A stretch of DNA of 64,000 nucleotides from Bacteriovorax sp. MedPE-SWde (GCA_001874305.1 MPCU01000009.1:62001-126000); one strand, 5' to 3'; counted from the first letter of the stretch, positions 35,738 through 44,394 are shown. Numbers and translations are program-made. The notes: a model not told the origin generated them from the sequence alone.

Positions 35738-37363
35738 ATGGACGAGACACAAAACACACACAACGAAGAAATGAACATCGAAATTAATCAAGAAGTTATT
35801 GAGAAGCTTCTTGATACAAATGACGAAGTCCAAGATGAACTTGAAGCTGCTGAAATGGAGGAGCTAGAGGAAGAGCTAGTTCTCTATCCTGAAGAGTCTG
35901 ATCTTGAGTATCCAGATGAAGTTTTAAAGCTTGAATTGGATTACATGGATAATAGTCTTCAAGAAGACAAGCTTTGGAAGGCCAGAACTGGGCTGAATGA
36001 AGAAACTATTTGTGGAGCAATTGAAACAATTGTTTTCATGAGTGATAAGCCAGTACCTCTCTTAAAAATTAAAACATTAATAGATGAAGATATGCCTCTT
36101 CGTGTACTTCACGAAGCTGTAGCAAGACTTCAAAAAGAATATGAAGTTGCACACCATGGGATTAGACTTCAAGAAGTTGCCCAAGGTTACCAATTTAGAA
36201 CAAAAGCAACTTACTCTAAGTACGTTCAAGACCTTCTAAAGGTTAATGAACTTGTCCTTTCTCCAACAGCTCTAGAAGTACTAGCTATTATTGCTTATAA
36301 GCAGCCGGTATCAAAAGTAGAAGTTGAGAAGATTAGAGGTGTTGATAGCTCTCATATTGTTAGAGGGTTAATGGATAAGAGACTTGTTAAAGTTGCAGGA
36401 CGTTCAGAAGAAGTTGGTAAGCCAGTTCTTTACGGAACGACTACTGAGTTCTTAGAAGTTTTCAATCTTGCAAATACTGATCAACTTCCTCCTGAGCATG
36501 AACTAGAAGAAATTGCTACACAGGGTGTAGGTAAAATCGAAGATATTAGAACACTTGTAAATGCAGACCTTCAAGATCGTTTCGGAAAAGATGAAATGGG
36601 TGAACTTGAAGACTTATCTATGTCTATTAAGCAAATTGATGCTGAAACACCATTTACTAAATCTCTAAAAGTTGAAGAAAAGAAGAGAACTAAAGGTGCT
36701 GAAGCACAGGAAATCAAAACGGCATTTGACCTGCTTGAAGAACACTTAGATAAGACTCTTGTCGCCAAAGCAAATATGGACTCATTTGAGTCTGAAGTTT
36801 TCACAGCGATAAATTCACCAAGTATTATTTCTGATCTAACTGAAGGGCCATTTAATATCCCTGAAGATATGGAAGAGGAAGAAGAGTTCGAAATGATTGA
36901 TCTTGATACAGGTGAAGTTATTAAAGATGAAGATATGGATGATATGATCATGATCGACATCGAACTTGAAGATGAAGAAGGTGATATCGAGCTTGAACTT
37001 TTCTCTGATGATTCTAGTGAAGAGGAATCTGAGTTAACTCCTGAGCAGTTAATTGCAGCGCAATTTGCTGAAGAAGAAGTTGAAGAAAAAACTGAAGAAA
37101 AAGAAGATGATGTAGAAGTCATTAATATTCTAGGGGATGGTGAAGATGAGGCCAAGAACCTAGCTGCAGCACTAGATGATGCTTTCGCAAAACTACTTGG
37201 AGATGGAGAGTCTTTACTAGAAGATTCACCTCTTGATGCTAGTGGGATTGAAGGAAATCTTGAAGAGCAGACTGACAGAATCGTAGAGGAAGCAAAAGAC
37301 CTCGATTTAGATCTAAGCTTCATGAATAACAATGACTTAGATACTTCAGAAGATAATATTTAG
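35738..37363 (+). CDS. scpB: Segregation and condensation protein B with a very long acidic C-terminal tail
   Basis: ScpB clamps ScpA in the SMC complex. The core, residues about 85-240, is typical: GAIETIVFMSDKPVPL, VLAIIAYKQPVSKVEVEKIR and RKVGKP-like VGKPVLYGTT. The protein is 541 residues, more than twice the usual about 200. It has an acidic N-terminal extension (about 80 residues) and a 280-residue acidic C-terminal tail rich in Asp and Glu (MEEEEEFEMIDLDTGEV is one part). The tail lacks a recognised fold and is likely disordered. A long Ser-rich frame antisense to the tail is its complement and not a gene. Confidence 0.93.
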   Translation: MDETQNTHNEEMNIEINQEVIEKLLDTNDEVQDELEAAEMEELEEELVLYPEESDLEYPDEVLKLELDYMDNSLQEDKLWKARTGLNEETICGAIETIVFMSDKPVPLLKIKTLIDEDMPLRVLHEAVARLQKEYEVAHHGIRLQEVAQGYQFRTKATYSKYVQDLLKVNELVLSPTALEVLAIIAYKQPVSKVEVEKIRGVDSSHIVRGLMDKRLVKVAGRSEEVGKPVLYGTTTEFLEVFNLANTDQLPPEHELEEIATQGVGKIEDIRTLVNADLQDRFGKDEMGELEDLSMSIKQIDAETPFTKSLKVEEKKRTKGAEAQEIKTAFDLLEEHLDKTLVAKANMDSFESEVFTAINSPSIISDLTEGPFNIPEDMEEEEEFEMIDLDTGEVIKDEDMDDMIMIDIELEDEEGDIELELFSDDSSEEESELTPEQLIAAQFAEEEVEEKTEEKEDDVEVINILGDGEDEAKNLAAALDDAFAKLLGDGESLLEDSPLDASGIEGNLEEQTDRIVEEAKDLDLDLSFMNNNDLDTSEDNI

Positions 37364-37388
37364 TTATAATAAAAAATTCAAACGCCTT

Positions 37389-37438
37389 GCATAAGCCCCT
37401 TCGCTAGTATAAGTTGACGGGGCTTTGCTATATCTAGA
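37389..37438 (+). terminator. Stem-loop after scpB, possible weak terminator or 5' part of a structured RNA
   Basis: GCA(T)AAGCCCC at 37389-37399 pairs with GGGGCTTTGC at 37429-37438 (10 bp with one bulged T) around a 29-base loop. The following tract is TATATC, not a real T-run, so termination is doubtful. Confidence 0.35.
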
Positions 37439-37572
37439 AAGCCGACATTTATAAGCGACGGAAGCCGCCCATGCATTGAAGTCACTGTGGTGACACAAAT
37501 GCACAACGGTAAAGCTCCGACGTCATAACTCTCTCGCGTGATGACGCGGGCATCGAAACAGCCGAGAAGGCA
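37439..37572 (+). ncRNA. GC-rich structured leader, candidate cis-regulatory RNA or small RNA
   Basis: This stretch is clearly richer in GC than the coding sequence on either side, has no open frame, and is foldable. Hairpin A: GCCG (37464-37467) with CGGT (37507-37510), TGCATT (37472-37477) with AATGCA (37498-37503), and GTCAC (37481-37485) with GTGAC (37490-37494) around a TGTG loop. Hairpin B: TCCG-A-CGTCAT (37516-37526) with ATGACGCGGG (37541-37550), loop 14. An alternative hairpin CGCGT (37535-37539) with ACGCG (37544-37548) excludes B. A GCC/GGC mini-stem (37561-37571) ends just before the SD. I tested it by eye against known riboswitch consensuses and found no match. Confidence 0.45.
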
Positions 37573-37586
37573 GATTGGAGATCATG

Positions 37587-38615
37587 ATGAAAAGTATCAG
37601 ATTACAAAAATTTATTGCAGATTGTGGAATTACCTCAAGAAGAAAAGCTGAAGACCTTATCGTTCAGGGTAGAGTAACTATCAACGGAGATGTGGTAAGA
37701 GAGCTAGGAACTAGAGTTCATCCAGAAAATGATGCAATTATAGTTGATGGAAAAGTTGCAGACTTAGGTGCAATCGAAAAGATCTATCTTCTAATGAATA
37801 AGCCTCGTGGAATAATGACTACAGTATCAGATCCAGAAGGACGTAAGACAGTAATGGACTTATGTATGGAAATCAGTGAGAGAATCTACCCAATTGGTAG
37901 ACTTGATTACCTTTCTGAAGGTCTACTACTCATGACTAACGATGGTGATGTGGCGAATATGATTATTCACCCAAGTTCAGATATCGTTAAAGTTTACGAA
38001 GTTAAAGTATTTGGAGCGGTAAACGACTTCCTATTAAATAAGCTTAGAGCTGGTGTACATGTTGATGGTGTTCACTTACAACCAAAGTCTGTAAGAGTTA
38101 TTAAGCAACTTAAAACAAAGACATGGCTTGAGTTTAGAATTACTGAAGGTAAGAACAGAGAAATCCGTAAGATTTGTGAATCTGCTGGGCTTACTGTTGA
38201 TAAACTGAAAAGACTTGCTATTGGTGGACTTACTGTTGAAGGTGTTGCTCCAGGTAAGATTAGAACAATGTCTAAGAAGAACCTACTAGAAGCTATTGGA
38301 ATTGATAGTGATGGTAATAAATCTAAAGATGCTGTTGAGTATATGTCTGTTAAGAAATCTGTTTCTTTAAAGAAGAAGGGGCCACAGGCCTGTACAGCTG
38401 CAGATGATAAAGCGTTTACAAAATTTAGAAGAGAGACTTACTTCGAATCTCTAGAGAAAATCAAGGAAACGAAGGCCGCTGCTGCTAAGAAAGAGAGAAA
38501 AGAATCTTACGAAGCTAGAGAAGCTGCTCACCAAAAGCGTCAAGACAAGAAGAAGAAACGTATTGCAAAAAAAGCGCATGATAAAAGACATACACATGCT
38601 GAATTCGCAAAATAA
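37587..38615 (+). CDS. Pseudouridine synthase, RsuA/RluB/RluE family
   Basis: This enzyme isomerises a specific uridine in ribosomal RNA (342 residues from the second of two ATGs; GGAG at 37577-37580 is six bases upstream). The N-terminal S4 RNA-binding domain is RLQKFIADCGITSRRKAED. The catalytic Asp lies in PIGRLDYLSEGLLLMTNDGD. The EGKNREIRKICES motif (seen as TEGKNREIRKICES) is typical. The last 90 residues are a Lys/Arg/Ala-rich extension, probably disordered and RNA-binding. The RluB-like form, modifying 23S U2605, is favoured. It is preceded by an unusual structured leader. Confidence 0.9.
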   Translation: MKSIRLQKFIADCGITSRRKAEDLIVQGRVTINGDVVRELGTRVHPENDAIIVDGKVADLGAIEKIYLLMNKPRGIMTTVSDPEGRKTVMDLCMEISERIYPIGRLDYLSEGLLLMTNDGDVANMIIHPSSDIVKVYEVKVFGAVNDFLLNKLRAGVHVDGVHLQPKSVRVIKQLKTKTWLEFRITEGKNREIRKICESAGLTVDKLKRLAIGGLTVEGVAPGKIRTMSKKNLLEAIGIDSDGNKSKDAVEYMSVKKSVSLKKKGPQACTAADDKAFTKFRRETYFESLEKIKETKAAAAKKERKESYEAREAAHQKRQDKKKKRIAKKAHDKRHTHAEFAK

Positions 38616-38621
38616 GAAATG

Positions 38622-38645
38622 GCCCACTTCAAGTGGGCTTTTTTT
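38622..38645 (+). terminator. Intrinsic terminator after the pseudouridine synthase
   Basis: GCCCACTT (38622-38629) pairs with AAGTGGGC (38631-38638) and is followed by seven T (38639-38645). Confidence 0.9.
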
Positions 38646-38693
38646 ATACCAATTTTCGTGTAAAATATCTTTGTTTGGTACAGGGATAGTTAA

Positions 38694-40058
38694 ATGCAAA
38701 AGAATTCTACAGATCTAGAAAATTCAGACTATAAGAGAGCGTATTACCTTTTTAATATTGCGATCCTTGCTCTTGTCACGATATCTCAATTAACACTATA
38801 TCTTGAGCTTCAAAGTTTAGGAGACTCCACTTCGATTATTAACTTAAGTGGAAAGCAGAGAATGCTTTCTCAAAAAATCGTTAAGCAGGTCTATTACTTT
38901 AGAGAGAATGAATCTTCTGAGAATGAGATAATATTGAGACAGTCCCTTGTCGACTTCGCTAATAATCATGACGTCTTAATGAGTAGAGATGGGCGCTTTG
39001 GAATAAGCGGTTCAAATAATAGAGTTATCACAGAGAAACTAAAATTACTTTCAGCATATATAGATAGGTTTCAAAGTTCTGCACGATGTATTCTTGGAGA
39101 CTCGGATCAATGTGAACTCGACATGGAAACTTATCTACTTGATCTTAAAAGAAATGAAGTTCTTTATTTGAGCCTAATTGATAATATTGTTTTCTCTTTC
39201 GAGCAATCAATTCGTGGTGAAATAAGAAATGTGAAGCTCGTTATGCTATTTTGCTTCTTTCTATTCAGTATCTTTATCATTGTTTCAGGGAAATTTGTTT
39301 TTACTCCAATCTACGAGAGAATAATAGCTAAGTATAAAGATATATCAAAGAAGAAAGAAGACTCTTTAAAGAAGTTTCACGAGGCCGAGCTCTCAACATT
39401 AACAGCAACAGTCTCTCATGAGATTAAAAGAAATATATTAGAGTTAAAGGAAAATTTAGATGGGCTCAAGTCAAACGATCCTGAAGTCATAGATGGAGCG
39501 TATGACAAAATTAATAACATAGCTTCAGAAGTTAATAGCATCTCTGTGGCCATGGAAAGAGCAACTAATAAGCAGCTTGTTTCTAATGTGGAGATTTTTA
39601 ACCTGCAAGAGGCCATGTCTGATATTTTTGAAATGATTGGTGAAACAATCTACGAGAAAGAAATTAGATTTGATATTGAAAGTGTTGATGACACTCTTTT
39701 TGCAAGGGGTGAAAAGGCGCAGGTCTCGCAAGTTGTAATTAATTTTATAACAAGTGCTATTATAAGAATGAAGGATATGTCTACGAAGTGGATTAAACTA
39801 TCTGCAACAAGAGAAGGGACTTCATGTGTAATTACAATCATGGACGCTTCTTATGGTCTTGATATGAAAAGTGAAGAAATGTATAGCCCTTCGCTTGTTT
39901 CAGATGCAATCATGACAGAAGAGGGATTCAACTTGTGGATCTCCTCGAAAATTTTAGAAAAACAAAATGGAACCTTAGATTATGATTTCTCTGAAACACA
40001 TACAAGTTTTAGAATTAAGCTCCCTCTTCCTGGATCTGAATACAATATTCAAATTTAA
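38694..40058 (+). CDS. Membrane sensor with PilJ/NarX-type domain and degenerate histidine-kinase domain
   Basis: The product is 454 residues with two membrane helices (about 20-40 and 180-205) flanking a periplasmic domain that contains the hallmark INLSGKQRMLSQKI of the PilJ/NarX-like N-terminal sensor. The cytoplasmic half has an H-box-like SHEIKRNILELKE. The ATP-binding motifs are degraded: the N-box reads NFITSAI with Ser for the essential Asn, G1 reads DASYG instead of DxGxG, and G2 reads GFNLWISSK. It may therefore be a pseudokinase or a signal-relaying scaffold rather than an active kinase. No response regulator is next to it. Confidence 0.78.
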   Translation: MQKNSTDLENSDYKRAYYLFNIAILALVTISQLTLYLELQSLGDSTSIINLSGKQRMLSQKIVKQVYYFRENESSENEIILRQSLVDFANNHDVLMSRDGRFGISGSNNRVITEKLKLLSAYIDRFQSSARCILGDSDQCELDMETYLLDLKRNEVLYLSLIDNIVFSFEQSIRGEIRNVKLVMLFCFFLFSIFIIVSGKFVFTPIYERIIAKYKDISKKKEDSLKKFHEAELSTLTATVSHEIKRNILELKENLDGLKSNDPEVIDGAYDKINNIASEVNSISVAMERATNKQLVSNVEIFNLQEAMSDIFEMIGETIYEKEIRFDIESVDDTLFARGEKAQVSQVVINFITSAIIRMKDMSTKWIKLSATREGTSCVITIMDASYGLDMKSEEMYSPSLVSDAIMTEEGFNLWISSKILEKQNGTLDYDFSETHTSFRIKLPLPGSEYNIQI

Positions 40059-40151
40059 GTTATAGATATTACAGTGATTAGTGAGATTTTCTTTATCTCT
40101 TTAGAGTAAATACCGATAGGTATACTAGGATATTCTAGATAGAGAGAAATT

Positions 40152-41234
40152 ATGAAATTATTAAGTCTTAGTATTGTTATGCTTTTTACGTCACTGTCGT
40201 TCGCCATGAGTGAAGGAAGGCCAGGCCCTCATAGAGAAGCTACTAAAGGTCTTGTTAATGAAGTCGTAAGTACTTATTCTAAGAATTTTCAAAAAAGTAT
40301 CAAAGCCTATAATAGTAGAAGGAGTCATATTGGTGCTCTTTCTAAAGCTATAAAGAACGATAGAAAGAGAAAGCAATTTCTATCCTATACGTCACAACAC
40401 GGAATTAAAGTCTTTCCTAAAATTATTTATAAAGATGGAGCTGCTAAGATAAAGCTTGGTAAGAACCTCATAAAGTTCTCAGTGGGAACTCTCTTTGATC
40501 GCTATATTTTAGTCAATGGTATTCGTGTACCACTAGATAATGGTGATTTCTATAAGCAGTTAGATTCTTTAAAGAAGAACCTAGGAGCTAAGAAGAAATT
40601 CTCTATGTTTGATCTCTTTATTGGAGAAGCTGTAGCAGCTTATGACAAGAGATTTGAAAATACCCTGTTTGGAACAATTATTATTTTAAATGAAACCTTT
40701 GAAGAGAATTCATGGTGCTACTTTTGTGAAGATGAATATCATGAAGCAACAAAGAAGAACTTTGAAAAGGTCATGGCCGACATCTCTACGAGGGCCAATA
40801 ACTGTAAATCTGGTGAAGATGAAGGTGATTATTTTGGATACCAACTAGAAGAGCTAGGGACTTACGCAAGTGCTGGTTATGATCTAAGAGAGAAATTAAA
40901 TTCATATTTTAAATCTTATACTGATGAAAATCTTAATTGTGAGTCAATGGTTAATAATCTTTATAAAGAAGAGATAAAAGGATTAAAAGGTAAGATTGGT
41001 TTCTATTCAGATTCAATATCAATTCGAAATAAAAGAGAAAGCAATAAGCAAGCATATCAAAACTATATTAAGAATAAATGTACTCCATATGTAGAATTAA
41101 GAAACTGTTTAATAGATAAGAGTTATGCAGCTAAAGGCATTTATAATAAAGAAAGAAAGTCTGATGGTAAGAAGAGTATTAGAAGTTCAGACTCATTAAA
41201 TAAAGAATACAGACCAAGCTCTACTACTCGATAG
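40152..41234 (+). CDS. Hypothetical secreted protein
   Basis: The product is 360 residues with a signal peptide (about 1-18, ending SLSFAMSEG). The mature protein is Lys-, Ser- and Tyr-rich with cysteines in WCYFCEDEYHEA, NNCKSG, NCESM, KCTPY and NCLID, which could pair in the periplasm. No family is recognised. The ATG has a GAGAG-type ribosome site. It stands alone between a kinase-like gene and the sigma54-promoted operon, and I see no clear terminator directly after it. Confidence 0.6.
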   Translation: MKLLSLSIVMLFTSLSFAMSEGRPGPHREATKGLVNEVVSTYSKNFQKSIKAYNSRRSHIGALSKAIKNDRKRKQFLSYTSQHGIKVFPKIIYKDGAAKIKLGKNLIKFSVGTLFDRYILVNGIRVPLDNGDFYKQLDSLKKNLGAKKKFSMFDLFIGEAVAAYDKRFENTLFGTIIILNETFEENSWCYFCEDEYHEATKKNFEKVMADISTRANNCKSGEDEGDYFGYQLEELGTYASAGYDLREKLNSYFKSYTDENLNCESMVNNLYKEEIKGLKGKIGFYSDSISIRNKRESNKQAYQNYIKNKCTPYVELRNCLIDKSYAAKGIYNKERKSDGKKSIRSSDSLNKEYRPSSTTR

Positions 41235-41343
41235 TAGAGCTCAACACCTCCTTAAACGACTATTAATTAGGCTATATTCATGAAGCTGTTTATTATTTAG
41301 TCGCCACACCATTGTAAGTCCTTAAAATTTATACCCCCTCTTA

Positions 41344-41358
41344 TGGCACATATCTTGC
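41344..41358 (+). promoter_or_regulatory. Sigma54 promoter of the DUF4105-protein operon
   Basis: TGGCACATATCTTGC matches the RpoN consensus TGGCAC-N5-TTGC at every conserved position (GG at 41345-41346, GC at 41357-41358). Transcription would start near 41370, 35 bases before the ATG at 41405. A GAGGGGGG tract precedes the start codon. Activator sites were not identified. Confidence 0.7.
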
Positions 41359-41404
41359 TTTAAGTAATATACATAAAATATTATCAGCTCCAGAGGGGGG
41401 GAAG

Positions 41405-43471
41405 ATGAATAAGGTCATTTCGAGATCTTTATTGATTTTAGTTTTACTTTCAGCGACAAGCTTTGCAAAAGGCCTTGTTAAACTAGATCAGAAATCTGTT
41501 CCTCAAAATTCTCTCGCAGAAGTTCAAAGCTTCGTTGATGAGGTAAACGAACTTATCCCAACAGAAATTACAAGTCGATTTAAGTATCAAGTTAAGTTGG
41601 TATTCAAAAAATATAAAGACAATAAGGGGTTTTCAGAGCTTCCTGATAATAGATGTAATTCAAATGTAAAATTAAAGTATGCTCACGTTAGTGCTTTCAA
41701 TAAGAAGAAAATCTATATAACACCTTTGTTTATTAATGAGATTGTAAAAGGTGAGTCTGGAAGTAAACAGTTTCCTTGTGGTCACAAGAACTATTATAAG
41801 AAGGCGATTGCTACTGTTCTTCATGAAGTAGGTCACCTGTATGACTTTAAAAGAATAAGATCAAAGCAGCATGATAAGAATGTTAAAAACTGTCTCGATA
41901 GAAATGGAGATAGTCATAATAAATCTTTTAGAAATACACCAAAGTGTAGAAGAGTTGAAAGAGAAGATAGAAATAAGAAAACTATAAGTGGACTACAGTC
42001 TTTTTATAAACTTAGTAACTGGGATCGTGGTTTTTTTACGAAAAGTGCTAAGAACTTATCAAGAAAGAGAACACCAGATGCTTATGAGTATAAGAACTTA
42101 GAAGAGCACTATGCAGTTAACTTAGAATATTTCTTATTAGACCCAGAGTATAAATGTAGAAGACCTTCATATTACAAATACTATAATAAGAAATTTAATC
42201 ATGTTCCATTTCCTGGACATGAGTGCAAAATCTATACGGAAGTAATCCTTGATGACAAAAATGTTATTAGAGATATAAATCCTGAAAGAGTATACAGAGT
42301 AGATTATCTCTTAGCTTCTAAGGGCGCAGGATTAATGTCTGGATTTGGACATTCAATGTACAGAATTGTTCTTTGTGCACCTCATAGAAAAGTAGTAGAT
42401 GAGAAATGTCTTAGAGATAAACTACACCATGTTGTTCTTAGCTATAGAGCAAATGTAACAGATATTAAAATTGATTCGATCAAAGGTTTACTTGGTGGAT
42501 ATGATTCAGTTCTCTTTATGCTTTCGTTTCCTAATGTAATTGAAGAGTACAACTTAGGCGAGCTTAGAGACTTAATCAGTCAGCCAATCGATTTTACAGT
42601 AGAGCAGAAGAAAGACTTCATTCACAAAGTACTTGAAGTTTATTGGGAGTACGAAGGTGATTATAAGTTCATTACGAATAATTGTGCTTCGGAATCACAT
42701 GACTTACTTCAGTCAGCATTAAACGAACACGAAATAATTAATAATAGCGTTTTAAAACCATACTCTGTCTATGATGAGATTGTTGAAAACAAGTTATCGA
42801 AAGAGAGTTACTTCAAAGATATGAAAGAAGCAGTGGCCAAAGGGCGATTCTTCTCAAGTGATAAAGAGAGACTAAGGCAGGCAAAGCTAAACCTCTTTGG
42901 AGAAGAAGAATCTGACTATAAGAAAGTTAGAAAAAACTTTGGGCCTCAAAAACGTAGATTGAGACGATTTAAAAAGAAGCTAAGAGATATTAAAGAGATT
43001 TATGAAAATTTTGATGTATCGAGATTATCAAATAAGTTTGATGAACTACAAGATGCACAGAGAAACTTAGAAACAAAAAGAAATATGAATGACTTAGCGA
43101 TTATGACGAGGGCCATTCTACAAATTAGACAATTTAAGATCGACGAAGAAGTTGGATCTTACTTAGAAGAAAATATTGAATCTGAATCAGAGATTGGGTT
43201 AAGAATCAAAAAGTGGAATGACATGAGAGCATCATCAAGAGTTAAACCATTTGATGGCGGTTATGGAATCCCTGCAACGCTTACTAATAATGACCTCGAT
43301 AAGCACAACAGTCACTTCGAGGTACTTAAAGACATCGAATTAGAGTTAATTACGGATGTTAAGAGTAAGTTTAGAAACGATGTAGATGACTTATTAGAAT
43401 TAAATAACTTACTAAAAGAAATAAGAAAACAAGCAAGAATAATATCAATAGACACTTACTTTACTAAATAG
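41405..43471 (+). CDS. Secreted protein with HExxH zinc-protease-like motif and DUF4105 (Lnb-like) domain
   Basis: The product is 688 residues with a signal peptide (about 1-21). Residues about 30-270 contain VLHEVGHLYDF with HEVGH at 140-144, a gluzincin-like zinc motif; a candidate third ligand is the Glu in EEHYAVNLEY. Residues about 295-440 match the DUF4105/Lnb pattern: GFGHSMYRIV with a conserved His and TNNCASESHD with a conserved Cys, suggesting a Cys-His catalytic pair. Residues 480-688 are mostly helical, probably coiled coil. It is driven by a sigma54-type promoter and followed nine bases later by a secreted helical protein. The function is unknown; an envelope- or lipoprotein-modifying role is inferred. 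Confidence 0.72.
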   Translation: MNKVISRSLLILVLLSATSFAKGLVKLDQKSVPQNSLAEVQSFVDEVNELIPTEITSRFKYQVKLVFKKYKDNKGFSELPDNRCNSNVKLKYAHVSAFNKKKIYITPLFINEIVKGESGSKQFPCGHKNYYKKAIATVLHEVGHLYDFKRIRSKQHDKNVKNCLDRNGDSHNKSFRNTPKCRRVEREDRNKKTISGLQSFYKLSNWDRGFFTKSAKNLSRKRTPDAYEYKNLEEHYAVNLEYFLLDPEYKCRRPSYYKYYNKKFNHVPFPGHECKIYTEVILDDKNVIRDINPERVYRVDYLLASKGAGLMSGFGHSMYRIVLCAPHRKVVDEKCLRDKLHHVVLSYRANVTDIKIDSIKGLLGGYDSVLFMLSFPNVIEEYNLGELRDLISQPIDFTVEQKKDFIHKVLEVYWEYEGDYKFITNNCASESHDLLQSALNEHEIINNSVLKPYSVYDEIVENKLSKESYFKDMKEAVAKGRFFSSDKERLRQAKLNLFGEEESDYKKVRKNFGPQKRRLRRFKKKLRDIKEIYENFDVSRLSNKFDELQDAQRNLETKRNMNDLAIMTRAILQIRQFKIDEEVGSYLEENIESESEIGLRIKKWNDMRASSRVKPFDGGYGIPATLTNNDLDKHNSHFEVLKDIELELITDVKSKFRNDVDDLLELNNLLKEIRKQARIISIDTYFTK

Positions 43472-43480
43472 GAGAAAAGA

Positions 43481-44353
43481 ATGAACAAACTTACTAAAGC
43501 AGCACTAATCGGACTACTCGCACTTAACACTATGTCAGCGGACCTAAGAGACGCAAGTCTAAAGGGAACATCGGACACTGTTAACTTTACGCTAGATAAA
43601 GCAAATAGCTCTTTTAAGGCAACTGTAGATGCAGCAGAAGTATCAGCAGAAAAACTAAAGGCCTTCTTCTCTAAAAACTTTGCTTCTTCAATTGAAGCAT
43701 CAGGAAAGATTGGAGAGATGGTTGTAAAGGTTTCAGAAATTTCTGAGCCAGTAATCGAATTAACACAAGATGGACTAGTAATGTCATTTGAGGCATCAAA
43801 GTCTACAGCAGAAAAACTATATATCGTACTTGAGCCATCTTCGGATGTGTCATCAGAAGTTCTTGGAGAACTTCTAAAGCATGCTTCAAAAGGAAGTGAA
43901 TCAACATCAGACCTAATCTCTGAAATCGTTGATATCCTATCTAAAACTTTTGAAAAGCCACTTGAACTTACAGAGATGACTGTAGAGAAACTTCTTGAAG
44001 TAATAACTAAAGGAAGTGAAGCTTCAACTGAGGTAACAGAAAGTATTCTAGGTGAAGAAAACCTTGATAACGCATTTGAGTTAACAGGAAAGGGAATTTC
44101 AGTAACATCTCAAGGTATCTCAGCAGCACTATACTTCGTAACAAAAACAGTATCAGGAATCTCAAGAATCTTTGATGTATATAGAGAAGAAGTAGAGCAA
44201 GCAGTAGAGAGACAAGACGAAGATATGCTTGCAGGAATAAGAGACATGATTAGAGCAGAGATTGAAAAAGAAGTTAAGGGTGGAGAAACTCTTAATAAGG
44301 TAATCTCAGACGACGCACTAAACGTTTATATTGAAACTCAATTAGCAATGTAA
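43481..44353 (+). CDS. Secreted helical hypothetical protein
   Basis: The product is 290 residues with a signal peptide (about 1-19). The mature chain is almost entirely helical, acidic and low in aromatic residues, with recurring Glu-Ser-Thr-rich blocks such as KGSESTSDLISEIVDILSK and KGSEASTEVTESILG. These look like imprecise repeats of about 45 residues. No cysteine is present. It lies in one operon with the DUF4105 protein. The codon choice (ATC, CTA, ACA and GCA frequent) is somewhat different from neighbours and may reflect high expression. No known family. Confidence 0.65.
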   Translation: MNKLTKAALIGLLALNTMSADLRDASLKGTSDTVNFTLDKANSSFKATVDAAEVSAEKLKAFFSKNFASSIEASGKIGEMVVKVSEISEPVIELTQDGLVMSFEASKSTAEKLYIVLEPSSDVSSEVLGELLKHASKGSESTSDLISEIVDILSKTFEKPLELTEMTVEKLLEVITKGSEASTEVTESILGEENLDNAFELTGKGISVTSQGISAALYFVTKTVSGISRIFDVYREEVEQAVERQDEDMLAGIRDMIRAEIEKEVKGGETLNKVISDDALNVYIETQLAM

Positions 44354-44361
44354 TTCATAAT

Positions 44362-44386
44362 TCTCCTCCGCTTTCTGCGGGGGAGA
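44362..44386. terminator. Stem-loop between convergent genes
   Basis: TCTCCTCCGC (44362-44371) pairs with GCGGGGGAGA (44377-44386), ten pairs with one T-G wobble, around TTTCT. No long T-run follows on either strand, but the position between convergent genes supports termination in both directions. Confidence 0.6.
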
Positions 44387-44394
44387 TACTTCAT

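Noticed and set aside
36571-37332. Long Ser-rich minus-strand open frame of 253 codons
   Set aside because: It is the complement of the Glu/Asp-rich ScpB tail (GAA/GAT codons read backwards give TTC/ATC and Ser codons). There is no ribosome site or folded-protein composition.
37439-37572. c-di-GMP (GEMM-I) riboswitch
   Set aside because: A short GTAAAGCTCC stretch resembles part of the GACGCAAAGC element, but the companion CAGGGCAAACC and the tetraloop-receptor parts are missing.
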